64,000 bases of DNA from Lycium barbarum (GCF_019175385.1 NC_083337.1:45856938-45920937), one strand, 5' to 3'. Positions 47,131-60,182 are shown, counted from the stretch's first letter. Program-made: numbers and translations. The notes: generated from the sequence alone by a model not told the origin.

Positions 47131-48655
47131 ATGGTGAGGACTCAAGCTACAATAGTTCTAAGTCAGGTACCAGAGCCCGGAGCTACGGGTTGCACCCGTG
47201 TGCGAGCGGTAACCAGAGGGCGCGACAGATCGAGAGGGCGACGGGGTTGCCCCTGCTAGGGGCAGGGCCCGTGCGGTAGGAAAGTGCGGAGAGAGATCGC
47301 CGTGTCCTGAGCCCGAGGAATGTGGCTCCAGCATACACACAGCCCGAGGTTACTTTCGTTCAGGCCATGCAGGATACTATAGCCAGGGTCTTACTTCATC
47401 TTGATGCCCAACAGGAGGCAGCCAGTGTTGCTACTCCCCGTGGGGGTTCACAGACTAGGATTGGGGTGCAGACTCCTTAGCAGGGAGTTACGTGGGCAGC
47501 ACATCCCGCCGCAGCTATGGCTTCTCGCATTGATGCGATACTCACTCCTGGTGACAATTTGAGGCCCATAGAGGGTGATGTTATGACTGTGTCTGATTAG
47601 GACCTGGTTGGGAGATTCAGGAAGTTAGAACCACTGAGGTTCTCTGGTACTTCGTATAAGGATGCTTATGAGTTTATTCTTAATATGCATAAGTTGCTGC
47701 ACCGTATGGGGATAGTGGAGACCCACGGGGCTGATTATGTGTCCTACCAGTTTTGCGCCGACGCGAAGATGTGGTGGAGGTATTTCATGGCATGCAGACC
47801 TGGGTTTCCCCTCCCTTGACTTGGATTCAGTTCTACAAGGCCTTCTTTGAGAAGTATATGCCCGGTCTTTGAGAGAGGCACGTAGGGAGGAGTTCTTATA
47901 TCTTGAGCAGAGGGGCATGCCTTTGGAGTCCTATGTAACCCGCTTTCTTTATCTAGCCTGTTATTTTACTCTGTTAATCCCTACTAAGGCCGATAGGATC
48001 AGGCGTTTTGTTGGGGGACTAGTGGGCTCTTTATAGATTCCTTGTTTTCAGATGGAGTCTATGGAGGCTTCCTTTCAGTCCATTATCGAGCATGCTTCTA
48101 TGGTTGAGGGCGCTAAGGCCCGTACTTTTGGTGGTGGTGAAAAGAGGCCACATCAGACTGGGAGTTATGTTGGTTCTAGTTCGAGGGGCACCGGTCAGTT
48201 TTCGAGGTCGCATCAGCCATATTCCGATCGTCTTGTGCATTCAGCGTTATAGGCTTCCCCAGTGAGCTACCCAGGCAGAGAACTCTTGAGAGTTCGTTCT
48301 CTAGACTCGTTGACAGGGCTGCTTCATCTGGGTCTTCGATTTCTGTGTATCAGCATTCGTCTCCCATTACCTATTTTTCTTGTGGTGAGGTTAGGCATGT
48401 TGCTAGGAGATTTCGCTGACCCAGGCGGGATTATCAGCCGCCTAGGACTCCTATATCATCTGGTGGTCGAGGTGGGACTTCTTAGAGGGGCGGTGCTCAG
48501 TCAGACCGCGGTGCTTCTCATGGTTCTACAGGTGGTTCCCAGCCAGCTATAGGTGTTTCTCAAAGTGCGAGAAGGGGATCTCAGACTTGGCGTGGTGGAG
48601 CCCATTGTTACTCATTTCTGAGTAGGCCCGGGGTAGAGGCCTCAGATGCTGTGAT
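47131..48655 (+). pseudogene. Element E gag
   Basis: It begins at ATG (47,131) just after a pyrimidine-rich CTCTCACAG. The N-terminal part is basic and Arg/Gly-rich. The retrotransposon gag core follows in pieces: FRKLEPLRFSGTSYKDAYEF from about 47,614, an MHKLLHRMGIVE stretch, then REARREEFLYLEQRGMPLES near 47,875-47,935. Gag forms the cytoplasmic particle that packages element RNA. An in-frame TAG is at 47,598-47,600 and frameshifts occur near 47,775 and 47,870. A degenerate CCHC zinc knuckle (SCGEVRHVARRF, last cysteine lost) lies near 48,380-48,415. The following linker runs into the protease. Confidence 0.88.
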
Positions 48656-48659
48656 TTCA

Positions 48660-48933
48660 GGTATATTTTTGTTCGTCATAGAGCAACATCGGTGTTATTT
48701 GATCCTGGATCCACCTATTCGTATGTATCTGCATTTCATGCTGTTGGTTGGGATATACCTTGTGATAACATAGATATACCTGTTCATGTGTCGAATCCGG
48801 TCAGAGATTCTGTTATTCTTGATCGAGTTTATCGATCTTGTTTGGTTACTTTTATAGGTTACGACACTTGGGTAGATTTGATGATTCTCGATATGGTTGA
48901 CTTTGATATTATATTGGGGATGTCCTGGCTTTC
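48660..48933 (+). pseudogene. Element E aspartic protease, cut by element F
   Basis: The open stretch contains SVLFDPGSTYSYVS with the catalytic aspartate in the family's DPGS context, then VSNPVRDSVILDRVYRSCLV, and ends FDIILGMSWLS, the last conserved retropepsin block before RT. Unlike the copy at 41,910-42,131 the active-site region is preserved. Element F begins right after this block at 48,934, so RT and the rest of pol are displaced beyond the window's right edge. Confidence 0.92.
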
Positions 48934-49050
48934 TGTCACGACCCAATCCGATGGGCCGTAACAAGTCCCCGACCACTACTGGCCCAGTAGTCTTATGCTT
49001 GCATTTACTTCTCATTGACACTCCTGGGCCCGTACACAATCTGTTACTTA

Positions 49051-49440
49051 CACTACAAAAAAAACTGGTTTTAGCGACGAACGAAATCCGCTGCTAAACC
49101 ACCCAAATCCGTCGTTAAAGCCGTTTAGCGACAGATTAGCGATGGAATTTCGTCTGTCGCTAAAACGCTCGTAGCTAAGCTTTTAGCGACAAAATTTTGG
49201 CATCGTCACTACATTTAGCAATAGATTAGTGACAAAGAATTCCGTCACTAACCTTAGCGACAAAAATTTTCGTAGCTAATACATGTAAAATCCGTTGCGC
49301 ATTTGGTTGTTCATTTCATCATCGGGATATATTAGCTACGGAATTTCCATCAGTATTCCGTCGCAATTTATATAATATTATTTCTAAAATACTATATTTA
49401 TTACATATTTAGCTACGACAAAAAACGTCGCTATTTTTTG
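49051..49440. repeat. Left terminal and subterminal repeats of CACTA-1
   Basis: The 24-base terminal repeat is followed by about ten copies, in both orientations, of GCGACGGA-type motifs (for example TTTAGCGACA, CCGTCGTTAA, CGTCGCTATT). Confidence 0.9.
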
Positions 49441-51754
49441 CTTATATATTCTTATATATTATCCGAAATCATCGTAGAACATATTAAATGAAAGTAGCAA
49501 TTCAACAAACATTACAAGAACCTGATTTCATATAAATAATTTGAAGATTAACAATCAGATTCAAAATTACATAAATCCCAAAGCATCAACAACTTTCATA
49601 ATTGTTGTTTAACTAATAGAAATAGAGCCTGAAAGACAAAGCTAACTAATGTGGTGTTGGAGAGTGATGTTCATCGGGATCGAAAGTAGGACCCAAGGAC
49701 ATAAACGCTTACCTTCATCTGTCCTCCCACAGTCTCGTAATATATCCAAGTTGCAACGTCCATCTACTCCTATTGAGATCACTATTACTCTAACAATTCA
49801 TGAGCTATATCCTGTAAATAAAAGAAAATGAAAACCTTTTAAAAAAAAATTGGACATTCAATTTATCCAACAAAAAAGATATGAATATGTCATCTATAAG
49901 GGTCAATAAGATCACATAATATTTTATTGCCCAAAAAAAAAAAGATCACAGAATATTTACTTCGTGCACAATTCGAAATCGATCACCATGTACAAAAAGA
50001 TTTTCCACCATAGCTATGTATATAAATATGCAAATGTATCCGAGTTCGTCGGACCGAACAAAATTTTGTATAAGCAATTAATTTGGTATCATAAAATTTG
50101 AGTCTACTACTGATTATTTTTTGTCACAGTACTCCTCTATCTATGGCCATGCATTATGTCAAGAAACACACTTTAGAGTTTAGATTGGAAGATTTAAAAA
50201 AAAAAGAACAAGCACTAGAAACCCAAAGGACCAAACAAAAAAACTTTTTACTAGTCTTTACTCTTCTTGGCGATGAAGTCTTACAGCGTAAGTACATAAC
50301 TTAATATATTTAGAGAAAATCACACGCTACTGAGCATGGAAAATGTAATACATTATTCAATCTTTCGTTTAATGATCTCAAAGCAAATAAAGCTGGTTCA
50401 ACAAAAATATGAAGAACAAAGCATTAGAATTATTCCCCAAAGTTATAGCGGTGGACTGTGGTAGTTAATTAAACAAGCATTAGAAGTTCGTGAAAAGCAA
50501 TGTGGACATCGCATTCAGCAAAGTGTCAAAAGTCTAAGTAAGGCTAGAAGCTTTGACCCACCCTTACATTTTCACGCCAACAAGTACATGCTCAAGCAAA
50601 ATGTACTGCTTCTTTTATTCTCAAATTATAAGAGACTTTGAAATATATGTCATACTTGTCATTTGAAGCACCTAATTACTTCAGATTCCATTTTAAACAG
50701 AAATAATGAAATTAATACATTGTATCTTCTAAAATACATCATCCTAACTAAAGTCTAAAGGACAGCCTGTCTGTTACAGAAGAGACTTTGTTTCGCTGTT
50801 TTAATCTGTGGACCTAGTGTTGGAGCTCTAAATTGTCGAAGCAGAACTCATTCAACACTATCAAAAAGTTAAATATGTATTTGATTAAATGTAAAGTTGA
50901 GATGCATTACCTGAACTGTTAAGCAATGAAATTTCAAAATCATACTTCAATAGCAGCCATCAACATAAAAGTAACTCTAGAACACCCCCACAAAGCTCAT
51001 TGTTTCCAACAATTGAAACCTCGCTGCCAATAGCAAATCAATTTTTAGCATCAGTTCAAATTTTTTAACAAAGACACACACATATACTTGACTATGTTTG
51101 GTGAGAAAGATCTTTCAGAACAATAGGACAATAAACCAACAAACATAAGAAGCTACCGATAGTGACAGAGCAGCCCGTGTGAGTCCAAGCGGCTTCTTCA
51201 CTCCTACCACCACCACGTGTTTTTGAAATTATTTCCGACTTTTAAACACACTTAGGATCTTCTCAAAGACATGTTCACTTGTCAACTTCCTTTTCTGTGA
51301 ACTAAATGCAGCAAATCTCTCCCACGTGCAGTATTTTCTATCTGAAAATTATATTAAGTTCTTAAATAGTTCTTAAATGAGGTCTTGTGCAAATAATAGG
51401 ACTTTAGTTCAAGAAACAAAATGACATTACCATATCTTCTTCTATCTTCTTGCTTGTTGTTTATCAAAATATGAATATATTCGTTTACTTAGAACATATG
51501 CCTTAGTTTCTAGTCTCTAGACCATGAGAATGCTCAAACATAGAAATTATAGATCGCATAAATCAATGCCAAAAGATGTGCAATATATCTAATCTAGACT
51601 TCAAAGTGAAAGAGGAGACTAATTAACTTGACTATGAGCACACAACTGCCAAGAAAACAACATGGTCAAGTGTAACTAAATGGCATATTCCTGCTGTTTC
51701 ATCACTGATTTAGTCACAACATATATCACAGTGCAGGTAAAAAGATCCAAATAA

Positions 51755-51840
51755 TGCTGCGTACAATAGACCCTTGTGGTCCGGCCCTTCCCCGGACCCC
51801 GCGCATAGCGGGAGCTTAGTGCACCGGGCTGCCCTGTTTT
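51755..51840 (+). mobile_element. SINE 3' fragment (TS/SolS type)
   Basis: It contains GCTGCGTACAATAGACCC, TGTGGTCCGGCCCTTCCCCG, CGCGCATAGCGGGAGCTTAG and TGCACCGGGCTGCCC, the highly conserved 3' body of tRNA-derived SINEs of Solanaceae. The tRNA-like head is missing and the T-tail is reduced to TTTT. It lies inside CACTA-1 and moves with it. Confidence 0.88.
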
Positions 51841-53162
51841 ACACCAGTCGCTACACTATCATATGGTACGACTTCAGACACTCACAGGTGTTTAGCTAAA
51901 ACAATCCCAAACTTGCACATGATTTAGTTCACAAAACATAAAAACAATCTTGATTCCAGGGATTGATATTTTCAGTAGACCCATCATTCAAACAGTTGTG
52001 GGCGTAAAATCATAGCGATTTAATATGTAACTGTAAATGTATTGCACCATCCCAAATTCAATGGGAAATATAGCTAACAGGTGCACAGTGATTCAAACAA
52101 TACTCAGACAAGTAAGAAGGATAAGAATTGCACTACATAACATAGACCACAAAGGATAAGTTCAGCAATTTAGCTCTAGGGAAAACTGAGAAGGATCTGA
52201 GAGAGAAAAAATACAGAGAAGAGAGGGGAAAGGATCTTACCTGGTAGTCTTCTGTGATCTGAGAAGGAGAGGGATGGCCAGAGCTGGACAGGGGTGTGGA
52301 GTGATTTATTCTTCTTCTAGTTTGTGTGATTCAGTAGCAGAATTCCAATGAAGCACTAAATAATGCAATTTTCAAGTTCTAACCAACAACAAATCAATGT
52401 CTAATGCCAAAAGTTTACAGCAATAACTCAAATTTATCCTCGAAGCTTGCAGCTACTTTCCAATTTTAATAAACTTAAGATCTTATTGTCCTTCAAGGGT
52501 TCTAGCTAGAGTAATATTTTGTATATTAAGAAGTTCTAATTTGTTAAAGTACATCATACCTCTGATATCTAATGTTTGAACCACTCACTGAAAGATTAAT
52601 AACTTCTGTCACCACTCATGCAATTTCGCCCAGAACATGCAAAATAGGAGAAATTTATCCACATCGGTTATGAAACTAGAATTAATACCCCCTCAGCCAT
52701 CCATACTCTTGTACATCCAACCACGCTCTAGATTATCCATATTTCTATTTGGTGCTGAAATAAACAATAAAACTAGAGTTCTTTTCTTTTAATAAGTAAG
52801 TCTTCTAAAGCGAAGAACAAGTTGAGTTTAAAAAGAAGACTTTAAAGTTTCAAATCACACAATGCCTAACTGGAATCTCTACCAGTTAAACTAGATACAA
52901 ATAAGAAATGAAGAAATTCAAAAGGCAAGCTAAAACTATATATCTGAATGACTCAAAGTAAACTATGGGGCAGTTAAATTACACTTACTATATGAATGAA
53001 ATTCCTCGAGCCAGCTTCTACATTTCTAATATTCTTCTAAGAATATACCAATCAATAATACAAAAAACTACTACCTGCAGGTCAAAAGACTAGAATCACA
53101 AACCCTGACATGAACTACTAACGACATTGTTGAGTCAAAGAACAACAAATGTAAATAATGAG

Positions 53163-53600
53163 GAACAAAAATTCAGTAGTTAGTGCAGAATAAAACTGAC
53201 TTTCGGCTCTGAGTCGGCAATGCTTGTATCAACCATAATGTCGTTCCAATTAGAAGCCAGAGCATCTTCATCATTGATTACAAGGTCGGCCCATTCCTGC
53301 CAATCACTTTGTTTATTGCTACAAGCTACCTGGCTATTCTGGACAGGGAATGGATCAAGGAAATTAGGCAATGGATCTATACACCAGGGTTCATTGTTTT
53401 CAATCAAATATTGGCTTGATGTTGTAGATTGAAGAACTCCCGAATGAGGTGGTGTCGTGATGTTAGTTCCAGCAGTAGCTTCAAGAAAGGGAACTTCTGG
53501 GACTCAAGATTAGGTTCCTCCTCCATTGAAGGATTAGACTCCTCCTCCATTGAAGGTTCACAATGATGAGACGACTCAGGTTCAGTATTTATCAAAAAGC
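53163..53600 (-). pseudogene. Captured host-gene tail in CACTA-1, transcription-factor-like
   Basis: Two overlapping frames joined by one frameshift near 53,495 give an acidic tail. The first part has two PSMEEE repeats. The second includes an SGVLQSTTSSQYLIENNEPW stretch and SDWQEWADLVINDEDALASN followed by WNDIMVDT, ending in EPKVSFILH and a stop at 53,180. The acidic, tryptophan-spaced end resembles activation regions of plant R2R3-MYB proteins, but no DNA-binding domain is present nearby, so the family is a guess. CACTA elements are known to pick up gene fragments. It could also be a remnant of a CACTA-encoded protein. Confidence 0.4.
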
Positions 53601-54499
53601 GAATCAATACAAAACTGGTTTTGACACGAGTCAGAAACTTAACAGACACCACGAATGGTATTGGAGTTGTTTACTTTCTCTTCACTAATCACATAGCTTT
53701 TTTACCTAAAAACAAAACCAATAGGCGACACACACACAAAAGGTATACTTCACACAATCGCAATTTTTCCCCAAAATTTAGGTTCTTTAACAACACCTAA
53801 GTCAAAGCATAAACATTAAACATAATAGAAAAAGAAATGAAGAAACAGATATGGAAGAGCAAAAGATCAATCATTAACAGAAGAACAAAAATGGAAGAAC
53901 CCCAAATGAATAAACACTAAAGAATGAATCAAAAAGCTAAAAAAATGGTAATACTCATATATTATTGAGGAAATTAGGCAGATGAATAAAGACACAAACT
54001 TTCCTTCATAAACATGCTTAATAAGCAAAAATCAAGGCTTTTAATCAAAGAAAGAACATTCCTTTTACTCATCAGCAAAGCAAACAAAGATCCAACAAGC
54101 TAAAAAAAATTTCCCGAAAAACAAGCTAAATAGTTAAAAGAAGATTAAAAAAAAACAGAAGCTTCATGCATTACTAAAGAATAAAAATGGAAGAAACCCA
54201 GATGAATACAACACTAAACAATGAATCAAAAATGCTACTAATACTTACAGATTATTGAAGAAATTAATTAGCCAGATGAAAAGAACATGTTTTTATGTTC
54301 TTGAAAACCAAGAGAAACCCTATCTAACAGAAAAGGGAAGAGAAAAGAGAAGCAAAGACAAACCTAAGTAGAGGCGGAGAGAGCAAGACAAGTTTCAGTG
54401 GTTTTGTGTGTTTGAAGAATGTTCTAGGGTTTTGAAGTTTTAGTGTGTTTATTAGAGACCATTTTGTTTTATTTCTTTGATAAATAAAATTTTATTTTT

Positions 54500-54905
54500 T
54501 TTGCTGACAATTTTACCAACGGATTGGTTCCGTCGCTAAGATTAACATTAAATTTTACCATTTTTTAAGTTAACAACGGAAATATCCGTAGCAATTACTA
54601 TTAAAATATGGTGATACATACATATTATCTAACGACAAACATAATCCGTCGCTAAGTTGTAATAATTTTTGCCGCCAACAATTTGTCGTAAATTTTGTAC
54701 CTAAAATAAAGGCGCTTAATTTTAGCGCCTAAATATAGCGACGGATATTAAATTCTGTCGCTAGTCCGTCGTTAGTTTAGATATCATTTCGGTTTTCCTT
54801 TTTTTGGCGACAAATTTGTAATTTCGTAGGTAATTCGTCGTTACATAGCGACGGCATAAATTTTGTTGCTAAAATCCGTCCCTAAAACCAGTTTTTTTTG
54901 TAGTG
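54500..54905. repeat. Right subterminal and terminal repeats of CACTA-1
   Basis: Repeated CCGTCGCTAA/TAGCGACGGA motifs are followed by the terminal repeat ending GTTTTTTTTGTAGTG, the exact complement of the left end for 24 bases. Confidence 0.9.
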
Positions 54906-56857
54906 TTAACTGTACTGCCTCCCGAACAATCAACATAAGAGACACTGTGCCGGGAACTCACGACCAACACACACATATAGTCATAAATACTGGGAGTAAC
55001 AGCGCAAGCCGATTCGACCGCTACATATATGCTATACAACAAAAATGAGGGTCAACGAGGTTGCATAACATCATGGCTACATATACCTGTCTACAGACCT
55101 CTACGGAGTACGAACTGTAGAAAGGACAAGACAAGGCCCTGCCATACCCATATATGTACATAACAGAACAACATACCAAAAGGACTGTAGCTCCGGATCA
55201 ATGGAGCGTACTGACTGCTGCTAATGGGAGGTCCTACTGCGGTGGATCGTCTGGCTGGCTATCTGATCCTGCGGGCATGAACGCTACTGCGCCCACAAGA
55301 AAGGAAGTCAGTACGAGTAATGTACCGAGTATGTAAGGCATGAATAATAACATAGTAAAGGATGTAAAGCATGAATAATAACAGAATGGAAATATAGAGC
55401 ATATCGTAAGATAAAAGAGTAACCTGTACATATGAGTGCCACTTAGGGCGGATGCCATGCATGCTTAGATTTCTTTGAAAAACATTTCTTGTTCATATAT
55501 ACAGAAAATATGCCGAGAAACGTCAGCCCGATCCATTTACCCACATATGTCCCGTGTCCGGGCATCTCGCGTCCGGGATGATATCATATTACACCAACTG
55601 ATCAGGTGGTCATGCGTCTATAGCGCCACTCCCTTTTTCCAATATTCCCCATATAAATATACATATATCATATAAGCAGCATGCAGGAGAGCCCAAAGAA
55701 AACTATATCTCTATCGGAGTGACGTAAGGTCGGTAACCTCAGATTACATTGTGGAATAATCATGATCGTCATGTCTCACTTTGAAGGAACAATTATTATA
55801 AGGTGAAACTTTCAATGAACAATAACATCAAGAGAAAACGTAGAATAAGATCGTAAATCTCACAGGGTGTCAATTCATATGCTTTGAAGTCTTTAGAAAA
55901 TACAGCCATTATCAAAAATTAAAGTTGGGGGTCAAGAAATAGTTCAACATTCACATAGAAACCAAGAGCTTGGAACATTTGATCATCAAATCATCATTAA
56001 CATGATAGAAGATGTTCCCATCTTTGGTATCACCCTCATCGTTGTGAAAACATGTTCATCGTTGTTATCATAGAGCTTACGGAGTCATAAATCACTGATT
56101 TAGAAAATACGGACATTTGGAAAACATTTATGAATTATTAGGAAATGAATTATGCCTTGGAGTCACAAACATCTAACTTTTGAAAACAAGGAAGATATGG
56201 AACATTTATGAAGTCATAACATCGGAATCATGCCTTTGAAAGAAAGGGACGAGCCTTAACATACCTGTTCAACCTCCTATTAGCTACGCTTATGTGTCCG
56301 AGCTCACAAGTCTACATTTAAGAGGATTTACACTAACGTTAGCCTCTTTATTGCACACTTGTTCCAAGTTTCTAATCAAACTATTCTATATTCTGCCGAA
56401 AATCGAGCAGCATCTCCCCTGTTTATATGCCTAGTCCGAATTCTCAATTCAACAACCAACAACAACAATAACAATACCAAAACCAATAGCATCATTTTCA
56501 ACTCCAAAGTATTCCATAGAACAGCCCATATGGTGTTTGTCCCATATTTCCACCAACAGAACTAATTTACAACAATTTAACAACTCCTTCTCCGTAATTA
56601 AATCAAGATTAACGTTAATAGCAAGAGATTCATGCCTTTATCTCGATAATAATGCTATATATTCACTCCTCCACCTTGAGCTTAAGCCACAATTCCTCAA
56701 TACACAATTTTGAAATCGCAACTATACACCGTCTGGACCGGGATTTGGGAATTATACCTGCTTTTGGGCTAAAAAGTTGATGATGAAAAGTTTGGGAATT
56801 TTGTGGAAGGTTTGGGGAGGTTTGGGTGTGTTTGGGGTGAAAAATAAGGGGGCCTCC

Positions 56858-56867
56858 CCTTTTATAG
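56858..56867 (-). promoter_or_regulatory. TATA box of element F LTR
   Basis: The minus strand reads CTATAAAAGG, about 610 bases into the LTR, just downstream of the GGTCCAGG/CCTGGACC inverted repeat. Confidence 0.6.
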
Positions 56868-57474
56868 AATGGTCCAGGTTCTGCCTGGACCGACCTAAAA
56901 TTAACTCAGCGCGATCGCTCCCCCTTTGGGCGCGTTCGCGCAACCTTAATTGTTTTGACTGCGCGTTCGTTCAGTAAAAAGGTCATAACTCTTGATCCCG
57001 ATATCGTGTGAAGGACAACGACCTATTGTTGGAAAGCGAATTCAATTATATTCAACTTTTATTCTTGGCGCGTTTCCAAATTCCAAACTTATAATATCGT
57101 TTTGTCCCCTTCAATTCAGATCATCCGAAAACGTTTCTTTAAATCATCTCTTTGGAGGGCTTGTGCCCATATTTGGCTTAAGGGTCTTTCTTAGGACTAG
57201 CTCAACTTTCCATGTACTACTCATATATCTCTTCATATGTCCTTTATAAAACTCCAGCATGTGGGCCCCACTTAGCTTACAACAACGAGGGCTTTTCGTC
57301 AGGTGACATATGAACCAATTCACCCCATATGATCTCCACATATCATATATATACCATTATTACACTATTATAATACAACTTTTCTCCTTAATCCTCGCAT
57401 AACTTTACTCTTCCTTTGGCCAATACTAAGATGTTTACGACCTTGGTAGAGCAAAAATTTTCCGGGGTGTAACA

Positions 57475-57508
57475 TCCTTCCCCCTTTTGAAACATTCGTC
57501 CTCGAATG
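57475..57508 (-). promoter_or_regulatory. Polypurine tract and upstream box of element F
   Basis: The minus strand reads CATTCGAGGACGAATG, then TTTCAAAAGGGGGAAGGA immediately before the 3' LTR, as in element D. Confidence 0.92.
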
Positions 57509-58312
57509 TTGCAGTATTGTCAACCCACGACATCATCTTTGATTCCTTAGAACAATTATTCTTCCCTTAGGGTCCGATTACCGTTTACCTAAACTATATC
57601 TTGGGTCAATCCCTTCTCATTCTTCCTTAACTTTTTTATTGCCTTCAGTCAGTTTTTTTTTTCACTTCTTTGTCCTCATGTACATGATCGAAATTTAACT
57701 AGTATCTCGCTCTCATTTTGTCTCCATTATTGTAGTCTTGACTTTCCGTGCCATAACTATTCATCGTCTGATAAGTATTCTCTCTTTTCTCGCTTCTTGT
57801 TTCCTTGTTAGTGGGCAATTACCTTTCTCATATACGTCGTCCTCTTTGTGTTTACTTCTTCGGTGCCATCTCGGGCTACTCTTTTTGATATCCGTTGGTC
57901 TTAGATACACACTGTACCGATTCTTTGTATTTCATTAGTCAGTCTCTCTAATCCTTACATCCTTGTCGCCATCTCTCTTACCCTTACATTCCAAATGCTT
58001 ATTCAACATTACTTTATCGTTATTGAGCATAATGGCTGTATCCCTTAAGTTATTCTCCCTAGTTCCTTTCCAAGACCAGTTATATCAATATCTAAAATAC
58101 GTATATACATAATGTTTCTTCGCCATTGATTATCCTTCGTAGTATAGTTACACTTATGGCAAACTCATAATCCGAGTTCAACTAAATTTGTAGCTCGCCA
58201 CATTTCTGAGCTCCTGCCACAACAGTTTCTTTAACCTCCTTCCCTTAAATCTCACAATACAACCCAGAAGCATAGGGCTACAACAATTTTCACTCCATTA
58301 CGACTCTCTTAC

Positions 58313-58337
58313 AACATATACATACATACATACATAC

Positions 58338-58398
<61 letters not shown>
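58313..58398. repeat. (CATA)n followed by (TA)n
   Basis: A tetranucleotide run, then about 60 bases of TA. Confidence 0.95.
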
Positions 58399-58399
<1 letters not shown>

Positions 58400-60100
58400 A
58401 GCTTCGATTTCCTTGTACCGGCGGTCGCTTCACCCGTTATTATTCCTTATTGGCTTTCTGATGTGGCCTTTTTACAATTGTAGTTGGGCATAGCTTCACA
58501 TTGACGGTTCATGTAATTCCATAGCACATGCTCTCATGTTCAGTATAATTAGCGATCCATGATGTGTTTTCTAATATCCGGTGAACTCTTTTATTTCCAT
58601 GCACAAGAGCAACATTCTTCCTTTCCTCGGAAAATTACCCAACTACCAATCTTTGTTGCTTTTGTTACAATCTTCGTTGTCATCCCAAATGTCCTTTGAG
58701 TTTGTCACTCTCTCTATCACCCTTGGTGAATTTAACTTGGAGATGTTTCTTGCTCTTTTTATTACCCTTTAAGGCATATCACTGCATACTTAGGTACGGC
58801 ATAATTTTACCCGATGCGAGGGATTCAAATCATGGTCTAGAAATATCGTAGTTTATATTGGCGTGAAGTGCTCACTTGAGTTGTTTTCCATACTTCCTTC
58901 CTATGTCTGCCTCATGGCATCACTTATTTTCGATTTGTGTCTACTCCTTTTTTATGCCTTCTTGATATGTCGATACGCCCCGAGATTGGCCTTGAGCCGA
59001 TAAATTTCTTCTTTGGAGTTTAAGAACATCGTAATTCCTTTCAAGTCTAATATAATATGTCTTTCCCCCCTTATTAAGGAGGTCCTTATATGCCAATAGC
59101 CTTCGAGTACTCATCGTCTTCGATAATTATCTGCCGCCCTTCAAGACCTTCTTATGGCCAGGGTTCTGTCATCGTATGGTCTGACTTATCTATCTCCTTG
59201 CTAATCACACTCTTGTATCCAATCGGAATACTTATAAGGGTTAGATCTAATTCTGATGCCTTATTTTCCGTCTTTTCACACCTCTGTCTTTTATGACTAG
59301 CGATTTTTCGGACACGCAAGTTAATGGGGGCATCGAGATTTACCACGTCATTTATGAAGTCTTCGATTATACCTTACTCCTCGTCTCTCTTCCTGACTTT
59401 GCTTATAACATATCTAAAACTTCTTACCCTGAGTTCTTCTTCCATTTATGTCTATATCATCATTCTTTTGTCAATATTTCCATACCCTTCCATCCATTAC
59501 TAGTCCTTTCTCCTGTTTAACTCACTTATTCATAATTCTTCTTAACTACGCGTTTGTGTTGCAGCTGTGCATCCAAGTTTTCAGAGTGTCCTGCTACTTC
59601 TTACTCTTAGCACAGAATTCTCATAATGTACTCTCTCTCTCCATCCTCGTTCATCGAGCCTTCATCCGTCTTTCTGATACCACGGCCAGGTTGTCTTCCA
59701 TGCACATTCCTTACATTACACTCTATTTCCTTTATAATTGAATCTCTCGGTTTTTACAGGAATTCTTGCCTCATGTCATTAATTTTCTAATCATATGTGT
59801 CGCCCCATCATCCTCGTTCGTATCTCGGTGATTGATCTGTTTCCTACTGCCAACTCGTTAAAATATCCTTCTTACTCCAATGGTTAAGATTTTCCCTGTT
59901 ATTTTACTCCTAAATGCTCTCCTCTTCCTTCGATCAGCCCATTAGTATATCTTCCCTATTTTCACCCTTAATCCTCTTTAGGTTCCTTTCTTCTCGAGCA
60001 CCCTTCTCCTCTTTGTTATTTATAGTATCGGCTCGGAAGTTCATGAAATATTCCTTTGAACGTGCAAATCCGTTCTATTCTTAAGTCACCTTTTAGGAAA

Positions 60101-60182
60101 GCTTCTCCATGTCTGAGGCAACTATGTTAATATGACTACACGCTTCTCCATGTCTGAGGCAACTATGTTAATATGACTACAC
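60101..60182. repeat. Perfect 41-base tandem duplication
   Basis: The unit starting GCTTCTCCATGTCTGAGGCA occurs twice head to tail (60,101-60,141 and 60,142-60,182) with no differences seen, so the duplication is recent. Confidence 0.9.

Larger units (their letters stand above)
49051..54905. mobile_element. CACTA-1, non-autonomous CACTA (En/Spm) transposon
   Basis: Ends are perfect 24-base inverted repeats starting CACTACAAAAAAAACTGG. A 3-bp duplication TTA flanks it (49,048-49,050 and 54,906-54,908). The undisturbed target is seen in the other LTR of element F at about 62,277. Several hundred bases at each end are filled with TTAGCGACGGA/TCCGTCGCTAA subterminal motifs, the transposase-binding arrays of CACTA elements. 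No transposase could be recognised in the 5.9 kb. It carries a SINE fragment and a possible host-gene tail. Confidence 0.95.
48934..57474 (-). mobile_element. 3' LTR of element F (split by CACTA-1)
   Basis: The LTR is made of 48,934-49,050 and 54,909-57,474, about 2.68 kb without the insertion. Minus-strand ends are TGTTACACCCCGG and GGGTCGTGACA. It matches the right LTR closely; the right copy lacks about 36 bases near 62,550. It contains the GCTGCC-type motif (56,392-56,420), the hairpin region (about 55,300-55,332) and an inverted repeat GGTCCAGG/CCTGGACC (56,871-56,891) just upstream of its TATA box. Confidence 0.92.

Noticed and set aside
49640..49810. Possible exon on the minus strand with acceptor- and donor-like ends in CACTA-1
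   Set aside because: All three frames contain early stops, so coding is not supported; it may be captured non-coding sequence.
50098..50304. 68-codon frame with a Lys/Glu-rich helix in CACTA-1
   Set aside because: Short, Lys-rich because of A-runs, no homology recognised and no splice context.
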